Notes: generated from the letters alone by a model not told the origin. Positions 27,820 through 39,425 are shown, counted from the first letter of the stretch. The stretch is 64,000 nt of DNA from Neptunicella marina (GCF_014270035.1 NZ_JACNEP010000001.1:310001-374000), one strand, 5' to 3'. Program-made: numbers and translations.

Positions 27820-28500
27820 TTATTTCACACACCTTCGGTGCGGCCTGAAAGACTAAGAGAAGGATGCCCGCAGCAGAGGTCTTTCACTCCTCCGACTTTC
27901 TTCACGCCAAAACCAAACTGGCTTTATGTCTAAGCGGCCAAAGGCAGCTTGGTTTTGTCTAAAAGTCAGAGTCGCATTAAGTCAGCCATTGGCTGCCTGG
28001 GAAAACCATAACGTTGAGTCTTCACCGCGACAGCAGCCAAACGCAGTTTGGCTAAACGCGACTCCAACTTGCCTTGTGTAGGTGAAACTTGTTCGAACGG
28101 GGAAAACAGGACGTTTTCCCGAGGTGCGTGCTTTGCACGGATAGCTGCCTCGCACCGTTTCGAATAAACAAGTTTTGCAGGAACAAGATAAGCAAGTTGG
28201 CGGAGTTAAAGACCTTTCGCCTATTTGGGTCTGTCCAAATAGGCTCGCGCCCCGGGAAGGGCGTGAAAACATCAGGGATGATTACAGTACGATTAAATAT
28301 TGAAGGATTTTTACTGCGGGCTTCCTGTCCTTCGCCTTTCAGGTCGCACACAAATGGGTAAGTAACCCATTGGAATAGCTTCAGCTAGCCTGTGTCGCAG
28401 GTGAGCTACAAGGAGGTAGTGAATAAAAGTACGTTCAAATTTGATCCAGCCAAATTTGTCGCCTCTTTGAATGTCTCTAAAGGGGGGCTTGGGCGACATA
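27820..28500. repeat. Dispersed palindrome-rich modular repeat, copy A
   Basis: This gene-free stretch between dxs and pgpA shares long, same-orientation blocks with 50405-50996. Common blocks include TTTATTTCAC at the left edge, GCCAAAACCAAACT, TTGTCTAAAAGTCAGAGTCGC, a nested core fold (28061-28206), GGGAAGGGCGTGAAAACATC, the block around 28308-28336 (CTTCCTGTCC), and GTTCAAATTT/AAATTTGTC. Between conserved flanks lie hairpins whose stems differ from copy B but still pair, for example GCCTATTTGG/CCAAATAGGC at 28219-28244. Short ORFs on both strands overlap the palindromes and are not credible genes. Confidence 0.88.
28061..28206. ncRNA. Structured core of repeat copy A (nested multi-branch fold)
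   Basis: The outer arms CCAACTTGC/GCAAGTTGG plus ACT/AGT enclose AAACTTGTT/AACAAGTTT (28085-28093, 28167-28175). Inside are the hairpins GGGAAAAC/GTTTTCCC and CGAGG/CCTCG, the latter enclosing GTGC/GCAC. The same 145-146 nt fold is found nearly unchanged in copy B. Whether it acts as RNA or as a DNA cruciform cannot be told, and no promoter was identified. Confidence 0.4.
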
Positions 28501-28592
28501 GATGTCGTACGAAAAAAGCTAAGGATAGCTATAAAATCCAAATAGGCGGGCCCCACACACGTGCGTGTAGAATAAAACGAGTAAGAACTAAA

Positions 28593-29081
28593 TTAATTCA
28601 GCCATTGCAAATATAACAACACCTGCATGCAGATGAAGGTAAACACCCCAGCCAAAATATCATCAGCCATAATCCCTACTCCGCCATGAATATGTTTATC
28701 CAAATAGCTAATAGGCCAGGGTTTAACGATATCGAAGAAGCGAAAGAGCACAAATGCAGTAACTATGGTATTAAACGATAACGGCACAGCAATCATGCCA
28801 ATCATGTAACCGACCACTTCATCCCACACAATTGAGGAATGGTCATGCACTCGCATATCCCGTGCAGTGCGACCACAAATATAAAACCCAGCTAGCGCAA
28901 AAAATACCGCTAATGCCGCAAACCAGGTATCAGGCAGTAAAGCAAACACCAGCACAAACGGAATGGCGGCCAGAGTGCCAAAGGTGCCCGGCGCGACAGG
29001 GGCTAAACCTGAGCCAAAACCCAATGCCAAAAAGTGCCACGGATTTTTAAGCGAAATACGGCTACGCAGTAATGTATCCAA
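28593..29081 (-). CDS. pgpA: Phosphatidylglycerophosphatase A
   Basis: Dephosphorylates phosphatidylglycerol phosphate to phosphatidylglycerol at the inner membrane. The 162 residues, four hydrophobic helices and the motifs GSGLAPVAPGTFGTLAAIP near the N-terminus, HDHSSIVWDEVVGYMIGM and FRFFDIVKPWPI are those of PgpA. It is the last gene of the nrdR-rib-nusB-thiL run, starting 2 bp after the thiL stop, the standard thiL-pgpA order. Repeat copy A lies immediately downstream. Confidence 0.96.
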   Translation of the reverse strand: MDTLLRSRISLKNPWHFLALGFGSGLAPVAPGTFGTLAAIPFVLVFALLPDTWFAALAVFFALAGFYICGRTARDMRVHDHSSIVWDEVVGYMIGMIAVPLSFNTIVTAFVLFRFFDIVKPWPISYLDKHIHGGVGIMADDILAGVFTFICMQVLLYLQWLN

Positions 29082-29083
29082 GA

Positions 29084-30049
29084 TTAACCACTGAAGTGTT
29101 CAAAGCCTTTTCGTTCATACTGAAAAGGTTGTTTATTAAGCTGCATTTCAAGTTTTTGCGCCTGTCCTGTCATTTGTCCAATACAGGTAATAGGCACGTT
29201 TGAATGCAATAAAGCCCTGTCCAGTGTGCCTTTTAACTCTTCCGGCACACAGAACAATAATTCGTAGTCGTCACCACCCGCTAATGCATAATCCAGCGCT
29301 TTTTCTGGGGTGGTACTTTCCATCATAGCCGGCGACAAAGGTAATTTTTCAACGTGTAACAAGGCGCCACATTGAGACATACGTAATAAATGACCTAGTT
29401 CCGCCAAGGTACCATCAGAAATATCAATACAGGCGGTTGCAATACGTCGTAATGTCGTGCCAGCTAATACACGAGGTGTGGGGAAGTGCAAACGGTTGGT
29501 CAGGTAATCACGATGCTGGTAAGGCACCTCAGCACGATTAAGTGCTACATCTAAGCCTAGAGCGGCATCACCTAATGTGCCTGTGACATACAGCAAATCA
29601 CCAGGTTTAGCCCCGGAACGGGTTAATGCCTGATTTTCAGGGATAAACCCCATGGCTGTAATAGTGACCGATAACGGGCCTTGTACCGTATCACCGCCGA
29701 TCAGTTGGACAGAATAATATTCACACAACTCACGCATGCCCTGCGAAAACGCATCTAACCAGTTTTCATCCACTTCAGGTACAGACAGCGATAAATTGAT
29801 CCATGCAGGCTCTGCGCCCATGGCGGCTAAATCACTTAAATTTACCGCAACAGCTTTATGGGCAATAGCCTGTGCGGCAGCATCTTCAGGAAAATGTACA
29901 CCTTTGACCAAGGTATCTGTGGTCACCGCGAGTTGTTGGCCTGCCGCGACTGAGCTAACAGCACAGTCGTCACCGATGCCAATTAATACATCCTTGCGTT
30001 GATAACTACGTTTTTTGAAGTAGTTATCAATAATTGAGAATTCTTTCAC
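29084..30049 (-). CDS. thiL: Thiamine-monophosphate kinase
   Basis: Phosphorylates thiamine monophosphate to the cofactor thiamine diphosphate with ATP. The 321 residues include the N-terminal Mg/ATP motif IGIGDDCAV, the conserved HFPEDAAAQAIAHKAVAVNLSDLAAMGAEP region (key parts KAVAVNLSDLAAMGA), LIGGDTVQGP, and the C-terminal LAGGDDYELLF. It sits 8 bp after nusB and 2 bp before pgpA, in the conserved nusB-thiL-pgpA order. Confidence 0.97.
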   Translation of the reverse strand: MKEFSIIDNYFKKRSYQRKDVLIGIGDDCAVSSVAAGQQLAVTTDTLVKGVHFPEDAAAQAIAHKAVAVNLSDLAAMGAEPAWINLSLSVPEVDENWLDAFSQGMRELCEYYSVQLIGGDTVQGPLSVTITAMGFIPENQALTRSGAKPGDLLYVTGTLGDAALGLDVALNRAEVPYQHRDYLTNRLHFPTPRVLAGTTLRRIATACIDISDGTLAELGHLLRMSQCGALLHVEKLPLSPAMMESTTPEKALDYALAGGDDYELLFCVPEELKGTLDRALLHSNVPITCIGQMTGQAQKLEMQLNKQPFQYERKGFEHFSG

Positions 30050-30057
30050 AATAAAAA

Positions 30058-30483
30058 TTAATCTGCTTTTTCGTGCTTGCGGAAGTAATGAATGGCTTTA
30101 TCCAATACACCGTTAACAAACTTATGGCTTTCTTCAGCACCAAAAGATTTCGCTAACTCAATGGCTTCGTTAATCACGACTTTGTAGGGTACATCAACAC
30201 GATGCTGTAATTCGTATGTAGCAATTCGGATAATGGCTTTTTCTACTGGATCCAATTCTTCAGGCAAACGGCCCAAATAAGGTTTAATTTTGCTATCCAG
30301 TTCATCCACTCGCGCGACGACCTGACTCAGTAATTCCTGAAAATACGGCATATCCACTTTTGTCATGTCATTGGTGGTTGCCATATGTAGCTCTATGCTT
30401 TTGACGTTATTTCCCGTCATCTGCCAGGAATAAATCGCTTGAAGCGCCAGTTCTCTGGCGTTACGTCGCGCGGCTGGTTTCAT
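30058..30483 (-). CDS. nusB: Transcription antitermination factor NusB
   Basis: Binds boxA RNA with ribosomal protein S10 (NusE) to promote antitermination of rRNA operons. The 141-residue all-helical protein has the conserved N-terminal [19 protein letters not shown] and the C-terminal [29 protein letters not shown] (key part FVNGVLDK). It starts 3 bp after ribH, matching the ribH-nusB pairing found widely in bacteria. Confidence 0.97.
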   Translation of the reverse strand: MKPAARRNARELALQAIYSWQMTGNNVKSIELHMATTNDMTKVDMPYFQELLSQVVARVDELDSKIKPYLGRLPEELDPVEKAIIRIATYELQHRVDVPYKVVINEAIELAKSFGAEESHKFVNGVLDKAIHYFRKHEKAD

Positions 30484-30486
30484 CTT

Positions 30487-30960
30487 TTATACTCCGGCTA
30501 ACTGATCAACAACATTAACCATTTCCAGTGCGCCCAGCGCTGCCTCAGATCCTTTGTTGCCTGCCTTAGTACCAGAGCGTTCAATCGCCTGTTCAATGCT
30601 GTCTGTGGTGATCACACCAAACGACACAGGAATACCATACTCCAGAGATACTTGTGCCAAACCTTTGTTACATTCACCTGCAACAAAATCAAAATGCGGT
30701 GTACCACCACGGATTACCGCACCCAGGGCGATAATTGCATCAAATTTTCCGCTTTCAGCGGCTTTTTTGGCTACCAATGGCAACTCATAGGCACCAGGAA
30801 CGCGGATAAGCGTAATATCGGCTTCGTTCACTTCACCGTGGCGATCTAACGTATCCAGTGCACCTTCAACCAGACTTTCAACCACAAAACTGTTAAAACG
30901 GGAAACAACCACAGCAAATTTTTTGCCGGTCGCACGGATATTACCTTCAATGATATTCAT
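30487..30960 (-). CDS. ribH: 6,7-dimethyl-8-ribityllumazine synthase
   Basis: Joins the ribityl pyrimidine and dihydroxybutanone phosphate to form lumazine, the penultimate step of riboflavin synthesis; the family assembles into 60-mer or smaller cages. The 157 residues show [18 protein letters not shown], the substrate motif [38 protein letters not shown] (key parts [18 protein letters not shown]) and [13 protein letters not shown]. It follows ribBX after a 114-bp gap. Confidence 0.97.
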   Translation of the reverse strand: MNIIEGNIRATGKKFAVVVSRFNSFVVESLVEGALDTLDRHGEVNEADITLIRVPGAYELPLVAKKAAESGKFDAIIALGAVIRGGTPHFDFVAGECNKGLAQVSLEYGIPVSFGVITTDSIEQAIERSGTKAGNKGSEAALGALEMVNVVDQLAGV

Positions 30961-31074
30961 AATGCCTTCCTGTAGAAGCAGAGCTAAACCAATGCTAAAA
31001 CGAGTTAATTTTCAGAGCCTTAAAAAATGCGGCGCGCATTATAGCACTTAATTTACCGCTCAGGCAGGTTAAAT

Positions 31075-32184
31075 TTATAAATCAGAAACGTACTCAACGA
31101 TCTCAAGTCCATAACCCGACAGGGCTGAGTATTTCTTCGGCTTACTTAATAAACGCATTTTGTTTACACCTAAGGAAGCCAGAATCTGACAACCCACACC
31201 TACCGTACGTGAGCTGCCACGCCAGGTCGCTCCGGTTGGTTGTTCGCCCCGATCTTCTGCTGCAAACTGATGAATTTTAGTCAGGATATCCTGTTCAGAT
31301 TCGTTTTTACCCAAGATAACCAATACACCGCCCTGCTCGCCTATGGCTTTCATGGCACAAGGTAAGTTCATGCTACGTTCTACCGAGCGCACTGACCCCA
31401 GCATATCGCTGAAGGTATCCTGCAAATGCACACGTACCAATGTGGGCTGGTCTTTTTCGACTTTGCCTTTTTGCAGTGCATAGTGCAGCTGATTGTCGAT
31501 AACATCTTTAAAGGTAATTAGCTCAAAGTCGCCGTATTCAGTGGGTAAATGACACTGCGCCACCTTTTCGATGGTGGTTTCGTTTAAATTACGGTATTCA
31601 ATTAAATCGGCAATAGTACCAATTTTAATATCGTGTTTAGCGGCAAACACTTCCAGCTCTGGACGACGTGCCATGCTGCCATCTTCATTCAGAATTTCGA
31701 CAATCACACTGGCGGGTTCGCAGCCGGCTAAACGGGCTAAATCAACACCCGCCTCGGTGTGACCGGCACGATTTAATACGCCACCTTGTTTGGCGATTAA
31801 TGGGAATATATGACCCGGCTGCACAATGTCGCTCGCTTTAGCATTTTCGGCCACAGCCGCTTGCACGGTTCTGGCACGATCTGCGGCTGAAATACCTGTG
31901 GTTACACCTTCAGCTGCTTCAATCGACACCGTAAAATTAGTGCTGAATTGCGCGCCATTGTTGGTCACCATTAACGGTAAATTAAGGCGACGGCAACGTT
32001 CTTCGGTCATAGGTAAACACACTAATCCACGCGCGTGTGTCACCATAAAATTGATTGCTTCAGGCGTCACATGTTCTGCCGCCATAATCAGATCGCCTTC
32101 GTTTTCACGATCTTCATCATCCATCAGAATAACCATTTTACCCTGACGAATATCTTCAATAATGTCTGCGGTGCTGTTTAACAT
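31075..32184 (-). CDS. ribBX: 3,4-dihydroxy-2-butanone-4-phosphate synthase with degenerate GTP cyclohydrolase II domain (RibBX type)
   Basis: The N-terminal half (about 1-200) is an intact Rib[17 protein letters not shown] and [13 protein letters not shown] hold the metal and substrate residues that turn ribulose-5-phosphate into the four-carbon riboflavin precursor. The C-terminal half (about 205-369) is homologous to GTP cyclohydrolase II, but the three zinc cysteines of RibA (in EC...RCDCG) are missing; here the region reads [20 protein letters not shown]. It should therefore not hydrolyse GTP. This matches the RibBX variant described in Proteobacteria, so an intact RibA is expected elsewhere in the genome. 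It lies between ribE and ribH in the rib operon. Confidence 0.93.
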   Translation of the reverse strand: MLNSTADIIEDIRQGKMVILMDDEDRENEGDLIMAAEHVTPEAINFMVTHARGLVCLPMTEERCRRLNLPLMVTNNGAQFSTNFTVSIEAAEGVTTGISAADRARTVQAAVAENAKASDIVQPGHIFPLIAKQGGVLNRAGHTEAGVDLARLAGCEPASVIVEILNEDGSMARRPELEVFAAKHDIKIGTIADLIEYRNLNETTIEKVAQCHLPTEYGDFELITFKDVIDNQLHYALQKGKVEKDQPTLVRVHLQDTFSDMLGSVRSVERSMNLPCAMKAIGEQGGVLVILGKNESEQDILTKIHQFAAEDRGEQPTGATWRGSSRTVGVGCQILASLGVNKMRLLSKPKKYSALSGYGLEIVEYVSDL

Positions 32185-32197
32185 CTGTAGAGCCTGT

Positions 32198-32869
32198 TTA
32201 TCTTTTTTTGTTTAGAAAGCCATTTTCTGCCAAAAAGGCCAGACTAATGTCTTGTTTCTGTTCACTGTGCGCCGCTTTATCGCCCAACATCAACCGTTCC
32301 AGATATCGTGCAATCACGTCCACTTCCAGATTAACCCTGGTGCCCGTTTGATAATCACCAATAATGGTTTCCTGCATGGTATGTGGTACCAGCGTTAAGC
32401 GAAAACGGTGTCCATCCACCTGATTAATGGTCAGGCTAACACCGTCTACCGTGACAGAGCCTTTTTCTGCAATATATCTGGCTAGCTCAATGGGGGCACT
32501 TGCCCAGATTTCAACGGCTTTACCATGATCTTCAATGCTTTGGATTTCACCCACACCATCAACGTGTCCACTGACAATATGACCGCCAAAACGCGAGGTG
32601 GGTAACATGGCTTTTTCCAGGTTGACCCGCTGACCAATGCTGTAATGGGCAAATCCACTGCGAGCGATGGTTTCGGCCGACACATCTGCACTAAATGACT
32701 GACTATCAAAGGCCACCACAGTCAAACAAACGCCATTAGTGGCAATTGAATCACCTAATGCCACGTCACTCATATCCAGTTTGCCAACATCAACGGTTAA
32801 GCGAACATCAGTTTGCTTGCGGCTTAATTCACGTACCACACCCGTAGAAGCAATGATTCCTGTAAACAT
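32198..32869 (-). CDS. ribE: Riboflavin synthase alpha chain
   Basis: Dismutates two lumazine molecules into riboflavin and the pyrimidine precursor. The 223 residues contain the tandem lumazine-binding repeats: [15 protein letters not shown] and GVCLTVVAF in the first, [11 protein letters not shown] and [11 protein letters not shown] in the second. It lies 26 bp after ribD and 13 bp before ribBX. No FMN riboswitch was recognised in this operon. Confidence 0.96.
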   Translation of the reverse strand: MFTGIIASTGVVRELSRKQTDVRLTVDVGKLDMSDVALGDSIATNGVCLTVVAFDSQSFSADVSAETIARSGFAHYSIGQRVNLEKAMLPTSRFGGHIVSGHVDGVGEIQSIEDHGKAVEIWASAPIELARYIAEKGSVTVDGVSLTINQVDGHRFRLTLVPHTMQETIIGDYQTGTRVNLEVDVIARYLERLMLGDKAAHSEQKQDISLAFLAENGFLNKKR

Positions 32870-32895
32870 ATTGACCTTAGTGTTAAATAGAATGG

Positions 32896-34026
32896 TTACT
32901 GGTACTGAGGCACTGCAATTATACGAATATCGTGCCCGACCATGCGTACATCCAGATATTGTAACTCAATTGCCTGTTGCATGTGTTCAAATTCCGGTAA
33001 ATTCAATAAGGATTTAGCACTATGTCCCATTAATTTGGGCGCCTGATAAACAATCAGCTCGTCGGCTAATTTAGTGTCTATTATTGCCCCCGCCAGACTT
33101 GCCCCCGCTTCAAGCCACAGATTATTAATATTCATTTCACCGAGTTTTATCAGCAAGGCATCTAAGTCGATTTTGTTGTTTTGCGCCAGCGGCGCTTGCC
33201 ACTGCTTAACATATTCAGATTCACCCACGGCCTTATTAAACGACTTATTGACCAGCAACACGGGGATCGGCTGATTAAAAATAGTTAAATCAGCGGATAA
33301 ACGATTATCGCCATCGATTACCACACGCAGTGGCTGACGCAGCGATTGTTGATCAATATGAGCGGGCTTATGGCTCAGTTCGTTATAGCGCACATTCATG
33401 GATGGATTATCGGCCAGTACCGTATCGGCACCGGTTAAAATGGCGCAGCTTTGGGCGCGAAATTGCTGCACATCTTTACGCGCGGCAGCAGAGGTGATCC
33501 ACTTGCTGTGGCCATTGGCCATGGCGGTTTTACCATCTAAGCCACAGGCCAGTTTCACCGTGACAAAAGGACGTTGATTAACCATGCGTTTGATAAACCC
33601 ACGGTTTAAGTGATTGGCTTGTGCTTCCAGTAACCCGCTTTGCGTTTTAATGCCTGCATCCTGCAGCATGCGCAGACCTTTACCGGCTACCAGGGGATTA
33701 GGATCCTGCATTGCACAAATCACCTCACTGACACCGGCTTTAATTAAGCCTTCGGCACACGGTGGTGTGCGACCATAATGACTGCAAGGTTCGAGGGTGA
33801 CATAAGCAATTGCGCCTTTTGCGGCATCGCCTGCCATGGCTAAAGCATGTACTTCGGCATGTGGTGTGCCAGCACGTTGATGCCAGCCTTCGCCAATAAT
33901 ATTGCCTTGCTGATCGGTAATCACACAACCCACAGCAGGATTAGGTGATACTGTCCATAATCCCTGCTCTGCCAGTTGCAGCGCGCGCGCCATCATTTGC
34001 TGCTGATGGGCAGTAAAAGTGGCCAT
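32896..34026 (-). CDS. ribD: Bifunctional riboflavin deaminase/reductase RibD
   Basis: Carries out the second and third steps of the pyrimidine branch of riboflavin synthesis. The N-terminal deaminase domain has the zinc motifs HAEVHAL and PCSHYGRTPPCAEGLIKAG; the C-terminal reductase domain begins near RPFVTVKLACGLDGKTA. The frame remains open upstream into nrdR, but I chose the ATG at 34026: it starts MATFTAHQQQMMARAL, has GGAGA 8-12 bases upstream, and sits 4 bp after the nrdR stop. Result 376 residues, the usual length. Confidence 0.95.
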   Translation of the reverse strand: MATFTAHQQQMMARALQLAEQGLWTVSPNPAVGCVITDQQGNIIGEGWHQRAGTPHAEVHALAMAGDAAKGAIAYVTLEPCSHYGRTPPCAEGLIKAGVSEVICAMQDPNPLVAGKGLRMLQDAGIKTQSGLLEAQANHLNRGFIKRMVNQRPFVTVKLACGLDGKTAMANGHSKWITSAAARKDVQQFRAQSCAILTGADTVLADNPSMNVRYNELSHKPAHIDQQSLRQPLRVVIDGDNRLSADLTIFNQPIPVLLVNKSFNKAVGESEYVKQWQAPLAQNNKIDLDALLIKLGEMNINNLWLEAGASLAGAIIDTKLADELIVYQAPKLMGHSAKSLLNLPEFEHMQQAIELQYLDVRMVGHDIRIIAVPQYQ

Positions 34027-34030
34027 AAAA

Positions 34031-34480
34031 TCAGTCTCCGAGTCGGGCGATTTCTTCCCCAAACTCACGGATATCTTCAAATGAGCGGTACACCGAGGCA
34101 AATCTTACGTAGGCGACTTTATCCAGTTCTTTAAGGCCATCCATAATCAGATTGCCGACCAGTTCACTGGTGACTTCACGTTCGCCGGTGGCACGCAGTG
34201 CCGACTTAATGCGGTTAATACATTCTTCGACTTTTTCGGTATCCACCGGGCGCTTTTCAAGTGCACGCTGCAAGCCCGCACGCAGTTTGTCTTCATTAAA
34301 AGGTTCACGTGAACCGTCGCGTTTTACCACGCGAGGCATCACCAGTTCCGCCGTCTCAAAGGTCGTAAAACGCTCGTGACAACGAATACACTCGCGTCTG
34401 CGTCTTACCTGATGCCCTTCGGCAACCAGTCGTGAATCAATCACTTTGGTTTCCTGTGCGGAACAAAATGGACAAAACAT
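34031..34480 (-). CDS. nrdR: Transcriptional repressor NrdR of ribonucleotide reductase genes
   Basis: A 149-residue nucleotide-sensing repressor. The N-terminal zinc ribbon MFCPFCSAQ...CIRCHERF holds four Cys, followed by an ATP-cone domain ([20 protein letters not shown]) that binds ATP or dATP. It is the first gene of the nrdR-ribD-ribE-ribBX-ribH-nusB-thiL-pgpA run, a common arrangement. No target nrd genes lie in this window. Confidence 0.97.
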   Translation of the reverse strand: MFCPFCSAQETKVIDSRLVAEGHQVRRRRECIRCHERFTTFETAELVMPRVVKRDGSREPFNEDKLRAGLQRALEKRPVDTEKVEECINRIKSALRATGEREVTSELVGNLIMDGLKELDKVAYVRFASVYRSFEDIREFGEEIARLGD

Positions 34481-34575
34481 AATGATTTATCTGCCTGATA
34501 ATTTATTAACTGACGCTAAGCTACCAAATATCGGAGTAAAACGACAGCGCTTAACCACCCAAATTTTTCACCATT

Positions 34576-34599
34576 AAAATCAATCTTTTTATTGATTTT
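34576..34599 (-). terminator. AT-rich hairpin after the sodium-channel gene
   Basis: AAAATCAAT and ATTGATTTT pair around a six-base loop, 24 bp downstream of the channel stop on the minus strand. The stem is AT-only apart from two pairs and lacks a clear U tract, so this is a weak candidate. Confidence 0.3.
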
Positions 34600-34622
34600 C
34601 AATAGCCTGCGTCATTGACACA

Positions 34623-35420
34623 TCACAATTTAACCTTGTTTTGTGCTTGTAGTAATTGCTTAATTTCTGCTAATTCCTGTTTTAACTCCGCCATTGTAGG
34701 TTCGTTTGCTGCTTCTTCGGCATTGGCGCGGTTGTGCTCCTGCTCCATCACATTGACCACTATGCCAATCACCATATTTAAAAACGCAAAGGCAGTGAAA
34801 AAGATAAATGTCAGATAATAAATCCAGCTTAACGGATACACCTCCATGGTTTCATATTGCACATCGGTCCAGTCCTCAAAGGTCATAATGCGGAAAAGGG
34901 TCAGCATGGAAATAGCTATATTGCCCCACAAATCGGAATTGATTTCTTTGAACATAAAACTACCGACGGCGGCGTACATATAAAAGATGATAAACATCAG
35001 CAGCACCACATAACCCAGTTGGGGCAAGGCGCGCAGAAGTGAATTAATTAAAATCCGTAATTCAGGAATAATCGACACCATCCGCAGCACGCGGAACACA
35101 CGAACTAAACGTGCTAATAATGCCATTTCGCTGTCCTGTATCGGTATCAAACTCACTAACACCACTAAGGTATCAAAGATATTCCAGCCAGATTTAAAGA
35201 AGCGCTTTTTATCCGGCTCAGTAACAAAACGTACCGTGATCTCAAATAAAAAGAACACGGTAATAAATAAATCTAAAAAGTAAGTAATGGTTGCTGCAAT
35301 GGGTGGCAAGTCGTAGGTTTTAGCGCCAATTTCCAGTGCCGAAATAATAATGACCGATACGACAAATAGTTCGAAAATACGATTGTTCTTTAAATTAGCC
35401 AGTTGTTGTTGGATGGACAT
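34623..35420 (-). CDS. Bacterial voltage-gated sodium channel (BacNav/NaChBac family)
   Basis: A single-domain six-helix ion channel forming homotetramers in the inner membrane. S4 is LLARLVRVFRVLRMVSIIPE with Arg every third position. The pore filter is TFEDWTD, close to the TLESW/TLEDW filters of sodium-selective family members. After S6 (NMVIGIVVNVMEQEHN) comes an acidic neck and a C-terminal coiled coil (AELKQELAEIKQLLQ) typical of the family. A GTG at 35435 would add five residues; the ATG at 35420 is used, neither having a good ribosome-binding site. Family role: sodium influx linked to motility or pH homeostasis. Confidence 0.9.
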   Translation of the reverse strand: MSIQQQLANLKNNRIFELFVVSVIIISALEIGAKTYDLPPIAATITYFLDLFITVFFLFEITVRFVTEPDKKRFFKSGWNIFDTLVVLVSLIPIQDSEMALLARLVRVFRVLRMVSIIPELRILINSLLRALPQLGYVVLLMFIIFYMYAAVGSFMFKEINSDLWGNIAISMLTLFRIMTFEDWTDVQYETMEVYPLSWIYYLTFIFFTAFAFLNMVIGIVVNVMEQEHNRANAEEAANEPTMAELKQELAEIKQLLQAQNKVKL

Positions 35421-35484
35421 AAATAGATTAAACACTCAAAACGACATTGCGCACAATTTTGCCAGAACCACGTAAAAATCCCAT

Positions 35485-35514
35485 AAAAAACGCCATCAAT
35501 TGATGGCGTTTTTT
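35485..35514. terminator. Bidirectional intrinsic terminator
   Basis: ACGCCATCAA and TTGATGGCGT form a perfect 20-bp palindrome with A6 on one side and T6 on the other. It lies just after the aldo/keto reductase stop and insulates that gene from the channel gene. Confidence 0.85.
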
Positions 35515-35557
35515 GTTTCAGAATTTTAAAACCGTTAAACCGGCTGGCAAAACAGCG

Positions 35558-36541
35558 TTAATAAGGCCCGCGAATATGGCTTTGGACTTTATGTTGGTAA
35601 AACGCAGCTAATTGTTGATGTGTTGATTCAGGTAGTGGCGCTAAATCCGCAATCGCTGCATTGTCTGCCACTTGTTTTACGGAACTGGCACCCGGAATAA
35701 TCGTGGTTACTGCCGGATGATCTAAAATCCAGCGCAACGATGCCTGCGCCATGCTAATGTCCTGTGGCAATAAACCTTTTAATTCATCTGCCAGCTCGAC
35801 ACCTTTGGCAAAGGGTAAACCAGCAAAGGTTTCCCCCACATTAAAACACTCACCATTTTGATTGAAGTTTCGGTGATCCGTGGTGCTAAAGGTAGTGCCG
35901 GTTTTAAATTTACCGGACAACAAACCACTGGCCAGCGGCAAACGCACAATAATACCCACGCCTTTTTGCTGCGCTTTAGGCAGTAATTCGTTTACCAGTT
36001 TTTGACGAAAAATATTAAAAATCACCTGTAGAGACTGCAGGCCATCCTGCTCCAGGCAAATTAGCGCTTCTTCCACCGATTCAACACTGGCACCAAAATA
36101 ACGAATTAAACCTTCATCCTGCACCTTGCGTAACCAGTTAAAAATATCACCTTGTTTGAGTACATCAACAGGAACGCAGTGCAATTGCAGTAAATCCAGT
36201 TGTTCAACACCAAGACGTTCGCACGATGCAGCAATAGCCTGACGCAACGCGTCTTCAGTATAGTTATCGGGGAATACATCGCCACCACGTCCAAACTTAG
36301 TCGCTACTCTTATACTGGCGCTGGATTGCTTTAAGAAATCCCCAATAAACTTTTCACTTTTGCCTGCACCGTATACATCTGCTGTATCAAAAAAGGTCAC
36401 ACCTTTATCTACAGCAGTCTGCAAAATGGCAAAGGCTTGTTTATCGTCAAAATCAACCCCAAAGTCGCCACCCAGCTGCCAGCAACCCAAACCAACTTCA
36501 CTCACATCAAAACCACTGTGTCCAAGTTGTCTTTGTTTCAT
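35558..36541 (-). CDS. Aldo/keto reductase
   Basis: A 327-residue NADPH-dependent oxidoreductase with the TIM-barrel family signatures: N-terminal VGLGCWQLGG, TFFDTADVYGAGKSE with the catalytic Asp/Tyr, the substrate-barrel DLLQLHC (catalytic His), and IIPGASSVKQVADN at the cofactor-phosphate site. The substrate, probably a small aldehyde or sugar, is not predictable. It is a single gene, divergent from leuS, with a strong terminator after it. Confidence 0.92.
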   Translation of the reverse strand: MKQRQLGHSGFDVSEVGLGCWQLGGDFGVDFDDKQAFAILQTAVDKGVTFFDTADVYGAGKSEKFIGDFLKQSSASIRVATKFGRGGDVFPDNYTEDALRQAIAASCERLGVEQLDLLQLHCVPVDVLKQGDIFNWLRKVQDEGLIRYFGASVESVEEALICLEQDGLQSLQVIFNIFRQKLVNELLPKAQQKGVGIIVRLPLASGLLSGKFKTGTTFSTTDHRNFNQNGECFNVGETFAGLPFAKGVELADELKGLLPQDISMAQASLRWILDHPAVTTIIPGASSVKQVADNAAIADLAPLPESTHQQLAAFYQHKVQSHIRGPY

Positions 36542-36716
36542 TTATTAACCTATTTTATTGATTAAAAGACATTATCTAGATCGAATATGTTGTCATAGTC
36601 GGCTTAAATTGGCGATTTCGCTAATCCATATCTGGTTTATTAAAATCTTCACCACTTCAATTGCTCAGGGTTTAACCAGCTAACCGATTTAATTCGATGA
36701 TAAGTCGGCCCTGCTA

Positions 36717-36746
36717 TTGTGACTTACCTAAGCGCTAAGGTATTCT
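36717..36746 (+). promoter_or_regulatory. Candidate leuS promoter with palindrome in the spacer
   Basis: TTGTGA and TATTCT are 18 bp apart. The spacer and edges hold the 18-bp near-perfect palindrome TACCTAAGCGCTAAGGTA (36725-36742), mismatched only at one symmetric pair. A protein bound there would block the promoter. The leader to the leuS ATG is about 45 nt. Confidence 0.35.
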
Positions 36747-36751
36747 ATTAG

Positions 36752-39388
<2,637 letters not shown>

Positions 39389-39425
39389 TGGTCATTAGCG
39401 TCAACAATACATCACAGGAGCCTGC

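Noticed and set aside
27820-28500. CRISPR array
   Set aside because: Repeats are hairpin modules of different lengths without regular spacing or unique spacers, and no cas genes are near.
27982-28556. Several overlapping ORFs of 74-99 codons on both strands in repeat copy A
   Set aside because: They follow palindromic repeat sequence, overlap each other on both strands, and partly recur in copy B with the repeat; they look like translated repeat rather than genes.
30961-32900. FMN riboswitch in the rib operon
   Set aside because: The conserved RFN blocks (such as AGGGGNAGG and GACCGGCGG) were not found in the gaps before ribH, ribBX or ribE.
34027-34101. 25-residue N-terminal extension of ribD
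   Set aside because: It would lie inside nrdR; the ATG at 34026 has a good ribosome-binding site and matches RibD length.
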